Positions 23,056-34,682 of a DNA stretch of 64,000 bases are shown here, in pieces (within the stretch, counting starts at the first letter, position 1; each line of letters starts with the position of its first letter). The notes below the pieces were generated by a model. That model had not been told where the DNA came from, ran no database searches, and saw nothing but the letters and a program-made list of their open reading frames with translations. A program made the translations under genes and the position numbers. The stretch comes from Megamerina dolium (lineage: Eukaryota; Arthropoda; Insecta; Diptera; Megamerinidae). Where the stretch lies: assembly GCA_963854835.1 (NCBI GenBank), contig OY978526.1, positions 28,075,073 to 28,139,072 on the forward strand, written 5' to 3'.

Positions 23056-24110
23056 TATAACTTAATTCGTGCGGTTTTTTTTTCTCCAAATTTGTACGTT
23101 TATTTAAGAAAAACATGTACAATAGTATTATTCAAAGTATTACCCATCCGAAGCTATGACTTTTTCCCATCTTTCTGGCAATTTGTGGATTCCATCCCAA
23201 AAGAGCTGCGCCGGCTTGGCGGCCAAGAATGAATCAAGCCAATTTTTAATACACTGTTCTGATGTGAACCTTATTCCAGTGAGGGCGTTCTGCATCGATC
23301 GGAATAAATCGGGGCAAGGTCTGGGCTATGAGACGGGTGAGCCAAAACTTCCCAGCCGCTGTTTTCCAAATAGTTTTTGACCGCTGTTGCAACATGAGGC
23401 TGAGCGTTGTCATGATGGAAAATTATGAACTCATGTCTGGTCGCATATTCCGGGCGTTTTTCGGCTATTGCTCTCTTCAAACGTATTAATTGTGTTCGGT
23501 AGCGTTCTCCATTGATGGTTTCACTCGATTTTAGCAGCTCATAATATAGCACACCCTTCTGATCCCACCATAATGAATCCATTTTTCATCACCAGTAACA
23601 ATCCGATGCAAAAATGACTTCTTTTTGTGGCGTTCAGCAGCATTTCGGATATGCAAAATCGCTTTTCAACGTCTCTCGGCTTCAGTTCATGTGGCACCCA
23701 ATTTCCTTGTTTTTGAATGTATCCGGCTGCTTTTAAACGTTTTGAAATGGCTGCTTGAGTGAGTTCCAAAGATTCTGCAAGCTCTCCTTGTGTTTGACAA
23801 CAATCTTCATCGAGTAATGCTTCCAGTTCTTCATCTTCAAACTTTTTTGGCTGCCCAGAACGTTCTTCGTTTTTAAAGCCAAAATTACCACTTTTAAATC
23901 GTGCAAACCACATTTGGCACGTTCGCTCAGCTAGAGCATGTTCACCATAAACTTCCACCAAAATACGATGACTTTCGGCAGCAGTTTTCTTCATATTAAA
24001 GTAATGAAACACTCTTTCAGTCATAAAGTTCGACATATTTGAGTGAAAAAAAATTATTGTTGTTTACGCCTCAAATGAATGACATATACTGAGAAAAACG
24101 CACAATGACA
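23056..24110 (-). mobile_element. Mariner element (DD34D type), frameshifted
   Basis: The - strand frame from 24036 reads MSNFMTERVFHYFNMKKTAA and continues through WFARFKSGNFGFKNEERSGQ to WVPHELKPRDVEKRF. A frameshift near 23560 follows (VMKNGFIMVGSEG), then the next frame gives EFIIFHHDNAQPHVATAV, WEVLAHPSHSPDLAP and, shifted again, NWLDSFLAAKP. This covers helix-turn-helix and catalytic regions of a mariner transposase in the right order. Weak inverted ends (GTGCG(G)TTTTT near 23069 and the complement near 24095) may be the termini. At least two frameshifts kill it. Confidence 0.85.
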
Positions 24111-24189
24111 GTAGCTTTTCAACGCATGTTCGGAATATTGTAATGATGGAATAATATTCAAGTTACGCCATCTCTTAGCAAACCCAATG
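24111..24189. other. Spacer
   Basis: Short segment between the mariner and the next LINE; nothing is recognised. Confidence 0.3.
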
Positions 24190-25080
24190 ACCTGTGCAGA
24201 CTTCTACAAGTTTATATATGATGGCCCTAGAGCTACTCAGAAGGCTCCTTGTCCTCTTCTCATCGTAGTCTGATTAGGTGGCTTTGGCTTGCAGTATCGC
24301 GTATACTTTCGCCTAGAATACACTGCAGTAAGATGGGAGTTTTACGGACATTGATATTTCTAAGGACTCCGAGTGGATTCCTGCTCCAACTCGAGAGGTC
24401 ATTTTGGAACCATCAGTGAAAATTTGTGTATCCCTATCAGCCAGGATCTCACCTTTCTTCCACTAAGTCCTACTTGGAAATACAGCCTTAATGCCACACT
24501 CAAAAGCCAGCTTGAGAGGGCAAAAATCCGCCCTGTCGTCAACTATATCTACAGGTATTTGTCTAAGGATACTCCTGCGTCCTTGTTGAGTACACTTCCA
24601 ACATCCAGATTCCTTGAGCCTGAGTGCCGTTTGCGATGTTGTACATATTATGTGCAATTCAATAGGGAAAAGGTTCAAAATAGGATCCAAGGCCGCAGTG
24701 GGGCACCTGCGACGGGCTCCAGTAGCACCAACACACGCAGTGCGCTGAACTTTCCGCAGTTTATTGGTATTATAGTTCTTCAGAAGAGCTTCCCACCAAA
24801 CTACAGAGCCATAGATCAGCACCCCACTTCTTACCAAACATCGATTTGCAAGCATGGATAGCGATGCAGGCCTTCCGAACTCTCTCCTCGATGCATGTTT
24901 TCCAATTCAGTTTGCAATCTATAGTCAGTCCCAGATACTTGGTAATGTTCGATAAGGTTAGATGTTGTCCACATAATGTTGGTAGTCTGAAGGTAGGTGG
25001 TTTGCACGTCCTCGTAAAAGAGTAGTAACTCCGTCTTATCCGGATTCAACCTAAGGCCACATTCTTATGCTCACCTACTT
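24190..25080 (-). pseudogene. LINE family A fragment: end of reverse transcriptase plus start of RNase H
   Basis: On the - strand from 25049: NPDKTELLLF, the block downstream of the catalytic YADD. Then come RSGVLIYGSVVWWEALLKNY, LRKVQRTACVGATGARR and LDPILNLFPIELHI, the thumb region of Jockey/R1/LOA-like enzymes. IFTDGSKMTSRVGAGIH and YCSVF*AKVYAI follow, the first RNase H motifs with a stop inside the second. It is truncated at both ends and frameshifted near 24850. Confidence 0.85.
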
Positions 25081-25937
25081 AGTTTTCCTAATGTTATTTC
25101 CATGATTTCACTCTCAGAGCGTTCTCCCTTTCTTCCTCTTTTTGTTTTTTTGCTTATACTGTATATTCTTCGTTTTGAATACCACAAGTTAACTGGGAAG
25201 TAGGGTCCACTCCAGCAGAGACAGTATACCAGGGTAAGACACTTAATACAACCGACCTTGTCTGGGTATTGGATGGGACCGTTAACGACTTGGTTCTTTA
25301 AACACTACCAGCTCTCGGCACGGGTACCTCAACAGCTTAGCTTAAAGTGTAGAGTCACCAGAGCGGCTTCTGTTATCGACAGGCTGCACCGACGTGTAGG
25401 TGAGGTTGACAATTGGATAGGAGAGGCTATATATTCGCGTCACTACCCCATTAGCATCCCCAATTCTAGTAATTCTAGTAACTTATACATTTTCAGTTAA
25501 ATTTCAATTTTCAATATTTTTCATATTATTTGTACTTTTCTGCTAGCTTTATAAAATCCATTTTAATATGGGATTAATTATAATGATTTAAAAAATACAC
25601 TCGTGCCACTTCAACCTCGAAATCGCTCTAGCCAACTGGTTGCTACATAATAAATCCTTTTTGTATTGTGGGAGTTTTATTATATTATTTATTAACTTAA
25701 AATTTTTTATTCTCCCTGATTGTTAATAAATAAATAAGCATTACATTGTTAAAGCAAGAATACTAAAATGGAAAAAATAAATACTATACTTGTACCTATT
25801 TATGTAGGTTCGTAATATTATTAAGCACTCATGTATGTGCTTGATTTTAAATTGCAATTTTATTTATACTTTTGCTTTGCCTTTCATCTCTTTCACCTTT
25901 TACTATACTATATATTTTATTTTTGTTTAATCCATAG
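25081..25937. other. 3' part of intron 3
   Basis: 25190-25500 has slightly higher GC and an open + strand frame of 80 codons that I cannot assign; it may be further transposon debris. The rest is AT-rich. The intron ends with a pyrimidine-rich stretch and CCATAG at 25937. Confidence 0.45.
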
Positions 25938-26197
25938 GTAATATTATCAGCTCATCAAATATCTATCAACATCAACAACAGCTCGACCAATTGCTTGTGC
26001 ACACATTGAAGATCATTAACATTTACTATCACATCTTTAGTAATCAGAAACCGTTGCTATTCGCGAAAACACAAAAGATTGAACTCTTTAGCAATGCCAA
26101 GGAAATGGCAATCGTACAGAGTGTGGGTTACTTTGGCAACGATTACGTTTACATTAAACTTTACAACATTTTAAGAAGTGCTAATGACAGCTACAAG
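25938..26197 (+). CDS. htt: htt exon 4 of window (87 residues, phase 1 to 0)
   Basis: GT completes Gly, then NIISSSNIYQHQQQLDQLLV and HTLKIINIYYHIF match human HLLKVINICAHVL. GNDYVYIKLYNILRSANDSY matches human PSYLKLHDVLKATHANY. The intervening human linker, with its serine/proline-rich segment, is much shorter here. The donor is AAG|GTAAGC. Confidence 0.93.
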
Positions 26198-26990
26198 GTA
26201 AGCTACAATATTTGCTCGCTCTCTCTCTACCACTATCTACTGTCTACCATTGCTTGTATACAACATTTAATATATATGTACTCGTACATAGTGTCTGCTG
26301 CTTGTATACTATATTTATTTTCATTGTTTTTTGTTATAATTTTTTATTTTTTTGCAATAAGAATGTTGTTAAACATGTGTTGTAATGGTATTAAGTAGCT
26401 ACAAAACAAACGTGTAGACACCACAAACAAAACTATTCTATAAGGCATTAAACTTGTAAGAGCAACGAAAAAATTGGAATAATGTTCTTCATTGTTCTAC
26501 TCCTCATAGCACTTGTATTAATGTAGCAGTGTAGCACAAGAAGTGTAGGTAATGAAATAATGGAATAGTAGTAGTAGTAGTGATGGCAATACTTACTTGC
26601 AGTTGTAATCGTACGTGTAGCTGAGATTTTGTGGGTTTTCTTAAGGAGCTCATTTTTGTAGTGTTTTTGTTCTTCCTGGCATAATATAATTTCATTGTAG
26701 TGGTTGATACTATCTACGATTTCTATATATAAAGTTTATGTATTATTAGCCCTGTAATCATTGAAATTTTTTGATTTCTAAGTTTACTGAGTAAATTTTG
26801 CTGTATGGGTATGGGCACTGACAGCATTCCAATGTTTATGAGAAATCGATGAAAATACAAAAGTAAATTACGTATCTCTTATATCTATTATTTCGGAGAT
26901 CTCCCACTGTCTCCAGATTGCGCCTAGAGGGTTAAAAAGTATGACCGACTCTTATTCAGTTTCTCATTCTTACATTTCCATAAACATACT
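26198..26990. other. 5' part of intron 4
   Basis: AT-rich, with a (TAG)n run near 26565-26582. An AGAGGGTTAA sequence at 26925-26935 resembles a piggyBac-like right end, but no convincing left end was found. Confidence 0.5.
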
Positions 26991-27530
26991 AATGCCCGGT
27001 AACCACCTCTTAAAGAAACGCCCCTACAAAATTATCATAAAAACACATGAAAACCGAGAAATAACCTCAATAGAAATAGCGCAATGTAATGTATGAAAGA
27101 TCCCCATTACTTATTCTGCTCAACCATTTTCTTCGAATATTAATATACCCTCTATTTCTACCCTTTAAGAGGGCTGTTATACAAAATACACAAGAAAACA
27201 CATAATAATCGACTAACAATCTCACAGCTGCCCAGATATAGCATTTAGAGGGATCCAATGTAGCACCTCTTCCCCTTTAGTTTTACCTTTCCAAAATTTG
27301 TTTTAAATACACTACCCTTTATATCCACCTCTTAAGGAAGGTTCAATATAGAATGCACGAAATATCACCTACAAATCGACAAATAACTATAGAGCTGTTC
27401 AAGAATCGAACTTAGAGAAAACAAATCTAAAGCCGACCTCAATTAATTTTTCCTCCATAACATTTATATTAAATCTATCCACCCCGTATTTCTACCTCTT
27501 AGGGAATGATTCATTCTTTCTCTCCAGTAA
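26991..27530. repeat. Diverged tandem array, about 160-bp unit
   Basis: ACCTCTTAA-type phrases recur at about 27005, 27166, 27321 and 27496 (ACCTCTTAAAG, ACCCTTTAAGAG, ACCTCTTAAGG, ACCTCTTAGGG). Each is followed by a TACAAAA-like stretch and AAACACAT- or ACAAATCGAC-like text. The units look like the reverse of the array at 43620-44900. No coding content is seen. Confidence 0.5.
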
Positions 27531-27640
27531 TCATTCTACTAGGAAATATATCTACGAAATCTGAATAGCAAAGAAGCGATCGAAATCATTTTGGAACTCA
27601 ACAAATTGGTGCGGTGAACATATTCCTTGTCTTTATATAT
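27531..27640. other. Spacer before LINE
   Basis: AT-rich; nothing recognised. Confidence 0.3.
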
Positions 27641-28880
27641 TCTTCTTCTTCTTATGTAGCCATAACAACCGATGATCGATTTAGGCCGAACATATAATGC
27701 GGCGCCATTTTTCTCTGTTCTTCGCTTGCTGGCGCCAATTGGATATACCAAGCGCCGCCAGGTTACCCAACACTTGGTCCTTCCAACGGAGGTTTAGTCT
27801 TCTGCGTCCTTCATCGGGTGCCGAATTAAATACCCTTTTCGCTGGAGCATCTTCATCCATTCGCTCGACATGACTCAGCTAGCGCAGCCGCCCGATTTTG
27901 ATTTGCCTGACTATGTCAATGTCAACGTACTAATCATACAGCCCATCGTTGTACCTCATTCGGTACTCGCCAGCAACACAAATAGGTCCGAAGATCCTGC
28001 GCAGATCTTTTCTCTCGAGAACTCCGAGCATCCTCTTATCCGTGGTGGAAATCCTCCAAGCTTCTGCGCCATATGTTAGGATAGGAATAATGAGAGACTT
28101 GTAAAGTGTGATTTTCGATCTTCGAGAAAGGCTCGACTACTCAATTGCTTACTCAGCCCAAAGTAAGACCTGTTAACAAGCGTTATCCTACGCATGATCT
28201 CCAGGCTGACGTCATTACAGTTGTTGATGCTGGTTCCAAGATAGACGAAGTCCTTCACCACCTCGAAAGTGTGTCAACAGTGACAATTACAACAGTCGAC
28301 GCCGGGACTCTTTGTTTGTTGTTACTAGGTACTTCGGCTTGCCCTTGTTCACCGTAAGACCCATTCGACGTGACTCTCGTTGCAATTCAGAGAATGTTGC
28401 ACTGACTGCTCGCCAGTTGATACCGATTATGTCAATATCGTCGGCATACGCCAGCAGCATGACACTTTTGTTGAATATAATGCCATTATGTCGTAAATCT
28501 GCAGCTCGTATAATTTTCTCCATAATAAGGTTGAAGAAGTCACACGATAACGAATCACCTTGTCTGAAACCTCGTTCGGTATTAAACGGAGGGGTGAGGT
28601 TATTCCTAGAGTTAAGTCCTAACTAGAGTTAAGCAGTGTCATTCTGCAAAGTCGAATGAGTTTTGCAGGCATACCAAATTCAGACATAGTTGTGTAGAGG
28701 TAATCCCTTATCGGACTGTCGAAAGCGGCTTTATAATCGACGAATAGGTAGTGTGTTGATCCGTTTTTCTTGGGTCTTTTCCGGGATTTGGCGTAGTGTG
28801 AAAATTTCATCGATTTATTCGGTCTGAAGCCACACTGATAAGGTCCAATTAGGCTGCTGAGTATAGGCTTCATAGGCTAT
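27641..28880 (-). pseudogene. LINE family B: reverse transcriptase (palm to tail) and 3' end
   Basis: On the - strand: LIGPYQCGFRPNKSM, then LFVDYKAAFDSPIRDYLY (the conserved D block), GIIFNKSVMLLAYADDIDII (catalytic YADD), MGLTVNKGKPKYL, FVYLGTSINNCNDVSLEI and LVNRSYFGLSKQLSSRAF. Several frameshifts separate these blocks. The 3' end is at 27641 with a (TTC)n run on the + strand, that is, an AAG-repeat tail. The terminal sequence CATAACAACCGA is found again in the tiny insertion at 37531-37591. Confidence 0.88.
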
Positions 28881-30131
28881 GCTCAGGAGACTTATGCCAT
28901 TAGACTTATATACCCATTCAATTTCGTGTAGGTGCTTTTGTATAGTTGACCATACGAACGCAAGGCTTTTGGAGAAATTTTGTTTACTTAATCTTAGATC
29001 ATATTCGATTCCTTTTCTTATCGTTTGTTGTAATTTCAGTAAGAATTTAGTTTGGGTACAAATTGCTGGTTGCTAGCCTAGGGTCCCTATCCTCATGATG
29101 GGGCTGCCATTTTAGATGTAGCTAGTGGAAGTATCATGCCATAATTTAGTCGCTTGATACAAGACAGGCACTATTACAATGCTAATTATGAGCCAGACGC
29201 TATGGTGTTCCACCTACCCATATATGTACTGAGCTTTCCCCTAACCGCCACATGGGGACGTGTTCGATGAGAAATCGTCAACTCGATATGGACATTTTAT
29301 TACAGGGCTTTAAAAAAATGTTTGGGATAGAAAAGAAGCCTTCACTCAGGCGCTAGTTTTTTACGCCTACAATAAACTATAAATTTCATTCAGATTCGTA
29401 TAGTTTAAAGGTATGCATTGGCTCTGTACATAGTCAGCCAACCTTTAGTAATTGTATAATATCGCGAAAACTGTTCAATGGATTTACTTTAAATTTTCAG
29501 TGATTATTTTCGAGACATTATGCAGTCGAACACAGCCCCTAGCTCCTAAATGTGTTGATACGTTTACTTAATTTTTGTTTGTAGGGGTAACCTTAATTTT
29601 TTTTTATACCATACCAACAAAATAATTAATTGGAAAATTTTTTTCGGATATATTTGAGTGATATTTGAGACAAAATATTTAAGAACTTTAGTGTAAGAAA
29701 TTGCAATAAATTACGGAATATTTGTTTTGAGGAAATAGCTTTACGCACTAACAATTGGTTCGTATCTTCCTAGAAAAGCTCCAAAGAGGATTAAGATTAA
29801 GCATATTTATTTTGAACACATCTAATGTATTTCGCGCATAAGTAGGTATAATAAAAATGTTTTCATTTTTATTTGCTTGTTTTTTTTTTGTTTAATGTTA
29901 GTGTAACATTTTAAGAACACATTTTTTGGTGTTCACGTACCTACTTTATACGAGTAGGTACGTATGGATTATAAATGTGGCAGCATAGTTTGAGAAATGA
30001 CTATATAGTATTAATATTGTATACGATTTGATGCTTTTAGGATGTTTTTACAAAATCTACATATATGAATAATTAGAATAATATATTTTCTTTTCTGTTT
30101 ATTCCATTCTAATTAGATAACAATTAATCAG
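28881..30131. other. 3' part of intron 4
   Basis: The first 300 bp may be further decayed LINE sequence, but I cannot assign motifs. The rest is AT-rich with poly-T near 29880. The intron ends with a pyrimidine-rich tract (TTTTCTTTTCTGTTTATTCC) and ATCAG. Confidence 0.5.
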
Positions 30132-30779
30132 GAAGCAGGCAGTGTATTAATTTCACTACTTAAAACATGCCTCAACACATTAAGTCTTTGTATCGAATTA
30201 CGTACGCATTCTGCAAATGCCCCAAGCACAATTGGAGCAAACAAAATACCACCATCACCATCATTGTCAGCGGCATCATCGTCATCAGCAACAACAACAA
30301 CAGCGACGACAACAACAAGTACGACTGCAAACTCACCAGATGGTGTGTATCCATCCAATGTTGTACTCAAGTTAATTGAAGAAATTCTCCAATATTTGAG
30401 TAAACTCATCAATTATGCACCCGCAGAGTCTATTGCATGTGCACGTCAACTGTTGAGATATTTATATGCACAAAATTATGGCAACCGTCAAAAGCATAGC
30501 AATTATGTCACATTCATACAGACGTATTGTATGGCGAGAAGACAATGGCGGCAAGAATGTGCAAACAGTTGTAATGCTGATCAAGGCGAGTCAGAAGATG
30601 GTTCGCCACTAACATCAGCGACCCATGTTGCAGCAGAATCTAAGAAACGATTAGACTATTGTCTGTTTGTTGAGTTATTTGCAAAAGGTCTAAAAGTGGA
30701 CAGCATTAAATCGGATCGTGAAAATGATGCTTCTAAACATATAAAGCTCTTTGAGCCGTTAGTTATTTACAGTTTGTCT
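30132..30779 (+). CDS. htt: htt exon 5 of window (216 residues, phase 0 to 0)
   Basis: EAGSVLISLLKTCLNTLSLC matches human [20 protein letters not shown]. After an S/A/T-rich insert (four runs of Ser or Thr, 30265-30330) comes VVLKLIEEILQYLSKLINYA and ACARQLLRYLYAQNYGN. This matches human CVEEILGYLKSCFSREPMM and VCVQQLLKTLFGTN. The end HIKLFEPLVIYSLS matches human HIRLFEPLVIKALK almost exactly. The acceptor ATCAG|GAA was chosen because it continues in phase 0 from exon 4. The donor is TCT|GTAAGT. Confidence 0.93.
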
Positions 30780-30868
30780 GTAAGTATTCGTCTGTATACA
30801 TTTGCCATATATCACATATGTACAGTCCTACCTCAAGCTCATACAAATATCGTTCATATAAATTGCAG

Positions 30869-31026
30869 CTTTTTATGAAATTCAATACTCGTGTACAGGC
30901 GCCCATACTAGAGTTGCTCACACAACTGTTGGAGCACGATGTCAACTACAGCGCATTGGACTCGAAAAATGTCATCTTTGATCAAATTATACACAATTTG
31001 GATTTAATTGAAAGTGGCATTGCCAG
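30869..31026 (+). CDS. htt: htt exon 6 of window (52 residues, phase 0 to 2)
   Basis: The exon follows an 89-bp intron. LFMKFNTRVQAPILELLTQL and LEHDVNYSALDSKNVIFDQI match human VQLQKQVLDLLAQL and [20 protein letters not shown], and HNLDLIESG matches QFEYIEVGQ. This is one of the best conserved stretches. The donor is CCAG|GTAAGT; the split Arg codon (AG+A) is completed in exon 7. Confidence 0.95.
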
Positions 31027-31464
31027 GTAAGTTGAGAGAGAAGGGGTTGTTCACCACTCGTACCAACTATGAGTGTGTGAACGTTTGAATGCAATTTTAT
31101 TTTGGTCAAAGTGAAATGATGAAAAGAAAAACAAAAACATAGACATCAAATTACATTTACATTGCACTTTTTTGAGTGGTTTTCATTAGGTACAATTTGC
31201 GGCGGTTTCATATCCGTTTTTGAACAATTTAATTTTTAACAATGAAATAAATTGTTTTTGGCTTTCGGGATCAATTACATTGTGTCGGACAAATTTTATT
31301 AAATTCATCAACAGATAATCGAGATGTGTTTAGGGAATTCAAAATGTTGCTTGTAAAAGAAAACGTCATATTTGACCATCATATTAATGGATTTTATGAA
31401 TACTTATTGCATAATTATAGTGCATATTTCACTCATTACTCTCATTCTTGTACTTATTTTGCAG
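31027..31464. other. Intron 6 (438 bp)
   Basis: AT-rich, no feature. The 3' end TACTTATTTTGCAG is a good splice acceptor. Confidence 0.6.
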
Positions 31465-32266
31465 AAATGGCCATATTATAATTCCACCAATGATTAAGTT
31501 TCTCATTCAATTAACGCACAAGAATATTCGCAAGTTAATCACAATACCGAAAATTATTAGCATTGCCAACAATTTATTGGCAAACAATGCAATACGAAAT
31601 TGTGCCGTACTCGCACTCAAATCTCTTGCCTATGAGATATTCTTCCTGCCGACACCATCCAACAGCATAACAACAGGTACGGATACGATTGAACAACGTG
31701 CCGCCTTCCAGAGTCCCATAACACGTTCACCGATGTCCACACCAATGCAACAGAGACGCCATCAGGCGTCTGCCGTAGAGGATGCAGCTACAGCAGCTGC
31801 TGTTGCTGAGGCTCTGCTGGCCAGTCGTCGTGAGCTGGACACACAAAAGGAGGTCATGCTCGGTATGTTGGAGAAATTTATTGATGCCAACGAATGCCAG
31901 CAAGTGCTGGCATTGTTGGTGTTGCACGAACGTTGTGTACATGAACAACAGCAATCAATGGAAATTATCAACGATGCGGTGTTGACAATGGGCAGCACTA
32001 GCGGTTGTGATGCAAATGCAACAACAGCAGCATTGGCAGCAACAAAAGGTCAATCGGCCAATAGTGCTGTAGTGATGTTAGAGTCACTGCTACCGGAGCC
32101 GGGTACTGTACATGCAATTGTATGTCGTGCCATGTGTGAATCTCACTTGCATGTGAATAATTGGAAAGCGTATTATGTGCTGGATGCGCTCTTTCGTAAT
32201 AACGGTAAAATTGTACTCACCGACAGCAAAGACTTTTTATCGTTGCTGCAATTACTCATTACTAAG
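31465..32266 (+). CDS. htt: htt exon 7 of window (267 residues, phase 2 to 0)
   Basis: NGHIIIPPMIKFLIQLTHKN and KLITIPKIISIANNLLANNA match human [20 protein letters not shown] and IGIPKIIQLCDGIMASGRK. RRELDTQKEVMLGMLEKFID and VLALLVLHERCVHEQQQSME match human KELETQKEVVVSMLLRLIQ and VLEMFILVLQQCHKENEDK. Alanine-rich inserts encoded by GCA/GCT codons lie near 31785-31830 and 32005-32050. The tail YYVLDALFRNNG matches LGVLNTLFEILA. The donor is AAG|GTAAGT. Confidence 0.95.
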
Positions 32267-32485
32267 GTAAGTCTACTGTGTGTGGGTTTTTGTATGGATT
32301 GAATTTTATGAGAATCTTATTATCCTGTATGCATGACCTCAATATACTTGCATATTACAATGGATCAGTATGTTGAGGCTTTTGTTGTATTTACTCTTTA
32401 ATTAAAGTATTTTTAAAATTTCATCGGAATCTTTTGGTAGATTTACATTGGAAAAAGATGAATTGTTGACAAAAAAAAAAAATCT
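32267..32485. other. Start of intron 7
   Basis: Short AT-rich segment up to the third large repeat. Confidence 0.4.
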
Positions 32486-33762
32486 CCTTACAGTCGGCTG
32501 GGGCCGACCAAACTATACCCTGCATATGTAGATTTATATATAAAAAGTTTACTCGAATATCCAACTTTTCTTTTATTTCCACTTTTCGAGAAACAATTTT
32601 TGCATATACTACTAATTTACACCCGAAATATGGTTGACTTTGACGAAGTAAAAGGATTTTAAGGTAATTCCGAGGCTTAGTATGGGAGCTATATAAAAAG
32701 TGGGCGTGGCTTACCACTTTCTAGTAAATCCAATTAATTTTTCAATGTTAATCCACACCTTAAATTTGGTGTCCTACGTTGAATAGTTTCTAAGTTATGG
32801 TGGTTAACATTTTTGTTTAATTTCCTCAACTTTGTATGGGAGCCCCAATAAGAAGTGGGCGTGGTACGCAGATTTTTCGCCAGATTATTTCCGACTACGA
32901 TATTAATTTAAGTGTCAATTATGGTTATAGTAGACATAAGATTGCCTAAGTTACAGCTGTTTCAATTTAAAATTTGTATGGGGGCTACGATAAACACTGG
33001 GCGTGGTGCGCCCATTTTCTGTGAGCCTAGTTGCTTGTACAATACTAATTCACACCTTAAATCTCGTTATTCTACGCTGAATAGTTTGCAAGTTATAACC
33101 GGTAACATTTTTTTTAATTTCCGCAACTTTGTATGGGAGACCCAAAAAGGAGTGGGCGTGGCACACTGATTTTCTGCCATATTATTTCTGACTGCCGTGT
33201 TAATCTAAGTGTCAATTATGGTTATTCTAAACAGAAGATTGTAGAAGTTACAGCAGTTTCAATTTAAAAGAAGTACAGACACTTTGTATGGGAGCTACGC
33301 TAGCAAGTAGGCGTGGCTTACCCACTTTTGGCGAGGTTATATAGTAGTATAATATAACTCTATGTGCAAAATATTGTTGTCCCAAGTGGTATATTATGTG
33401 AGTTATAGCAAGTTAAAGATTTTGAAAATTTCGAGGTTAGTCGCTTTGAATGCTTGGTGTGGGCGTGGTTATTGACCGATCATGCCCAATATCAATCCCC
33501 TCCGTACCCTTGGATCATAGATTACTTATGCCAAATTTCATCGAAATAGCTCAATATTTACTCAAGTTATCGTGCGAACCAGCCAGGTGACAGACAGACG
33601 GACGGACGGACGGACGGACGGACATCGTTAAATCGAAAATTTAATCGACGCTGATCACGAATATATATCTATGTCTATATCTCCGGAGATTCCTTCAAGT
33701 GGACACAAACATCTGACCGAAATGAATATACCATGCATATTGCATTATGCAGGGTATAAAAA
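32486..33762 (+). repeat. Large interspersed repeat, copy 3 (shortened)
   Basis: It starts CCTTACAGTCGGCTGGGGCC and ends TATGCAGGGTATAAAAA like copy 1, in the same orientation, and carries the (GACG)n run near 33596-33624. It is about 1.28 kb, shorter than copies 1 and 2 by roughly two internal 150-bp units, as expected from unequal loss within a tandem interior. There is no foldback insertion. It is non-coding. Confidence 0.85.
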
Positions 33763-34472
33763 CAAATTATTTATTGAAATATTAAAGAAAGTAGGCTAAA
33801 TCGACTGAGTTCGTGATTCTGATTAATAATATAAGGCATATATTTTTGTACATACATCTATGAATCCTCTTAACGAGTGTTACAAACGAAAGCATGAACT
33901 AAATTCTTGTTAAATTACTGCAAACATAATAATAAATATGACAAATTAAAGCATTGTCCCTTAGTATAATATACTATAATTTTTTCCCAGTGTAAAAGTG
34001 CCAGTGTTGTTGTTGTTGCAGATGAACAATATTATTTCTTTTATAGATTTAAATATTAATTTTGTAATATTTTTCAATTCTTTTTCCATTATGTACTTAA
34101 AGTAAATTTCTACATACTACAAGCACTTACAATATGAAATGCACCCTAAAAGTATGCAAAGAATTATGTGCTATCATTCATAAGTTCAGAGCTTATGCGA
34201 TAATGGAAAATTTTGAATTTTTCAATTTAGCATTGATTTCAAATTGAACTTTCATGCATTATACACAATGCATATATGCCTTGATGTACACATGCAGACG
34301 TTAATGTGCACATTTATATGTAAAAAAAATGTGCATGTTGAGAAATTTTTGTACTTAAGCATTTTGATGCTTATTTATATTTGTTACTGGGTTATTGTTG
34401 AACTTCTCGAATAAAATTTATTATTTTTTATTCTTAACTTTTATATAGAATTTATATGATGCATTTTATTAA
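33763..34472. other. Intron 7 segment with one Su(Hw)-like motif
   Basis: AT-rich with no repeat recognised. The motif lies at 34145-34158 on the - strand. A short (GTT)n run lies near 34003-34018. Confidence 0.5.
34145..34158 (-). promoter_or_regulatory. Su(Hw)-like motif (reverse)
   Basis: CCTAAAAGTATGCA, a full match. In the sense direction it reads TTGCATACTTTTAGGGTGCA, with a GGG/GCA continuation. Confidence 0.5.
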
Positions 34473-34678
34473 CCCTCATCTTGATCAATTGGTCTAGCCA
34501 GACCCATTTATCTTTTAAGTCATTTTTTTCAGAACTTAGAGTTAATTGATTACCTTCAAATTTGACAAGAATTTTTATATGTTTTGGTACCTAAATGTTT
34601 AAGTTTTGTCAAAGAAGACAATCATATAGAGAACATTCGTTCTCTATATGACAATTTTAATATCTGTCACGATGGGGG
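34473..34678. mobile_element. piggyBac-like MITE, 206 bp, TTAA target site
   Basis: TTAA at 34469-34472 and again at 34679-34682. The ends are CCCTCATCTTGA and TCACGATGGGGG, an imperfect inverted pair. TTAA duplication with CCC termini is characteristic of piggyBac-type elements. The interior has a perfect 13-bp hairpin (TCATATAGAGAAC, loop ATTC) at 34622-34651. No coding capacity. Confidence 0.75.
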
Positions 34679-34682
34679 TTAA

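Noticed and set aside
26744..26935. Third piggyBac-like MITE ending AGAGGGTTAA
   Set aside because: The right end is good, but the proposed left end (TTAGCCCTG) has a changed TTAA and no matching inverted repeat.
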